DNA from: Blastocatellia bacterium | GTDB taxonomy: Bacteria > Acidobacteriota > Blastocatellia > Pyrinomonadales > Pyrinomonadaceae | Length of the DNA: 19,354 bases | NCBI GenBank assembly: GCA_003487805.1 | Contig: DNNE01000196.1 | Span: forward strand, 1 to 19,354 | Direction of reading: 5' to 3' | Shown here: piece by piece, positions 18,471-19,354 of the stretch | Layout: the number at the start of each line of letters is the position of its first letter | Position numbering within the stretch: the first letter of the stretch is position 1 | Translations under genes and position numbers: made by a program | The notes under the pieces: model-generated | Told to the model about the DNA's origin: nothing | The model's database searches: none | What the model saw: the letters and a program-made list of their open reading frames with translations, nothing else

Positions 18471-19354
18471 ATGGAACCAATCAAAGCAAACGAAATTAAC
18501 GAAATCATTCGGCAGCAGATCCAAAACTTCGAGGCGGGTGTGACCGTTGCCGAAGTCGGCACCGTGATCAAAGTCGGCGACGGCATCGCTGAAGTGCACG
18601 GACTTGAAAAAGTCATGGCGGTCGAGTTGCTCGAGTTTCCTCACGAGGTCCGCGGCCTGGCCCTGAACCTGGAAGAAGACAAGGTCGGCGTCGTGCTGTT
18701 CGGCGATTTTCAGAAGATCAAAGAAGGCGACATCGTAAAGCGCACGGGCCGCATCATGCAGGTGCCCGTGGGCCAGATGCTGGTCGGTCGCGTCGTGGAT
18801 GCGCTCGGAAATCCGATTGACGAGCGCGGCCCAATCATCACCGAAGAATACAATCCGGTCGAGCGCATGGCTCCCGGCGTTGTCGATCGTCAACCAGTGA
18901 AAGAGCCTTTGCAGACGGGATTGAAAGCAATCGACTCGATGGTTCCAATCGGCCGCGGCCAACGCGAGCTAATCATCGGAGATCGACAGACCGGAAAGAC
19001 TGCGGTCGCGGTCGATGCGATCATCAACCAGCGCGGCAAAGATGTCATTTGCATCTATGTCGCGATCGGTCAGAAGGCTTCAACGATAGCGCAAATCGTA
19101 AAAACGCTTCAGGATTTTGGGGCGATGGACTACACGATCGTGGTCGCAGCCACCGCGTCCGACCCGGCGGCCATGCAGTATCTCGCGCCCTATTCCGGCG
19201 CGGCGATGGGCGAGTACTTTCGCGATCGCGGCCAGCACGCGCTGACGATCTACGACGATCTTTCGAAGCAAGCTGCGGCCTATCGTGAAATTTCTCTGCT
19301 GCTGCGGCGCCCGCCCGGGCGCGAAGCTTATCCCGGCGACGTGTTCTATCTGCA
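18471..19354 (+). CDS. atpA: ATP synthase subunit alpha, 3' end outside window
   Basis: The gene is open to the window edge; 294 codons are seen of about 500 expected. It starts MEPIKANEINEIIRQQIQNF, close to the normal alpha N-terminus. The N-terminal barrel includes VAEVGTVIKVGDGIAEVHGL, followed by the nucleotide-binding domain with P-loop GDRQTGKT (Lys176), ICIYVAIGQKASTIAQIV and ALTIYDDLSKQAAAYREISL. Alpha forms the non-catalytic nucleotide sites of the F1 hexamer. The start at 18471 is chosen because it gives the family N-terminus; an ATG at 18464 is out of frame. The ribosome binding site is weak (GGAAA at 18460-18464) and borders the repeat. It belongs to the operon b'-b-delta-alpha and gamma (atpG) is expected next outside the window. 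Confidence 0.97.
   Translation, partial: MEPIKANEINEIIRQQIQNFEAGVTVAEVGTVIKVGDGIAEVHGLEKVMAVELLEFPHEVRGLALNLEEDKVGVVLFGDFQKIKEGDIVKRTGRIMQVPVGQMLVGRVVDALGNPIDERGPIITEEYNPVERMAPGVVDRQPVKEPLQTGLKAIDSMVPIGRGQRELIIGDRQTGKTAVAVDAIINQRGKDVICIYVAIGQKASTIAQIVKTLQDFGAMDYTIVVAATASDPAAMQYLAPYSGAAMGEYFRDRGQHALTIYDDLSKQAAAYREISLLLRRPPGREAYPGDVFYL

Noticed and set aside
18432..18962. 176-codon minus-strand frame over atpA
   Set aside because: The plus strand encodes a clear ATP synthase alpha subunit; the antisense reading is His/Asp-rich noise.

Overview
The window looks like a chromosomal stretch from an Acidobacteriota bacterium, probably class Blastocatellia. This assignment is an inference. It rests on the gene families present (several secreted proteins ending in an Ala-Gln cleavage site, an S9 prolyl oligopeptidase with a PD40 propeller, paired DinB proteins, a split ATP synthase operon) and on the very high density of short inverted-repeat elements between genes. 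A Gram-negative envelope is supported by a YidC with a large periplasmic domain, several Sec signal peptides and two lipoproteins. No rRNA, tRNA, CRISPR array or transposase gene was found.

Left part (1-4137): a small lipoprotein is divergent from a TetR-type regulator. A DinB-fold protein and a secreted S9 peptidase follow, separated by one inverted-repeat element nested inside another. Middle-left (4138-6119) is a patch of small or broken genes: an orphan ORF, an intact antitoxin followed by a PIN toxin gene with a one-base frameshift, a 49-residue antitoxin-like remnant, an 87-residue Cys-cluster protein and a 141-residue protein of unknown function. Middle (6120-13552) holds mostly exported or stress-type proteins: a two-domain protein ending in DUF3224, a CusF-like copper-binding lipoprotein, a secreted unknown, a second DinB, an M20 metallopeptidase, a PPC-like secreted protein, another secreted unknown, a DHFR/RibD-fold reductase and a metallo-beta-lactamase-fold lactonase-like protein.

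Right part (13649-19354) is housekeeping. On the minus strand runs rpmH-rnpA-yidD-yidC (ribosomal protein L34, RNase P protein, YidD, YidC). Divergent from it on the plus strand is an ATP synthase cluster with two b-type subunits (b' and b), delta (atpH) and the first part of alpha (atpA). Genes for a and c are not next to it, so the Fo/F1 operon is split. dnaA and any visible DnaA boxes are also absent beside rpmH.

The most striking signal is the repeat load. At least a dozen inverted-repeat elements of several families occupy nearly every intergenic gap, including gaps inside the yidC and atp operons and both convergent gene junctions. Two copies of one family (built on the words ACACAGAT / ATCTGTG) run into the 5' ends of neighbouring genes. 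There the repeat arm encodes part of the signal peptide, in different reading frames in the two genes. No transposase or RAYT-type gene that could move these elements lies in the window.
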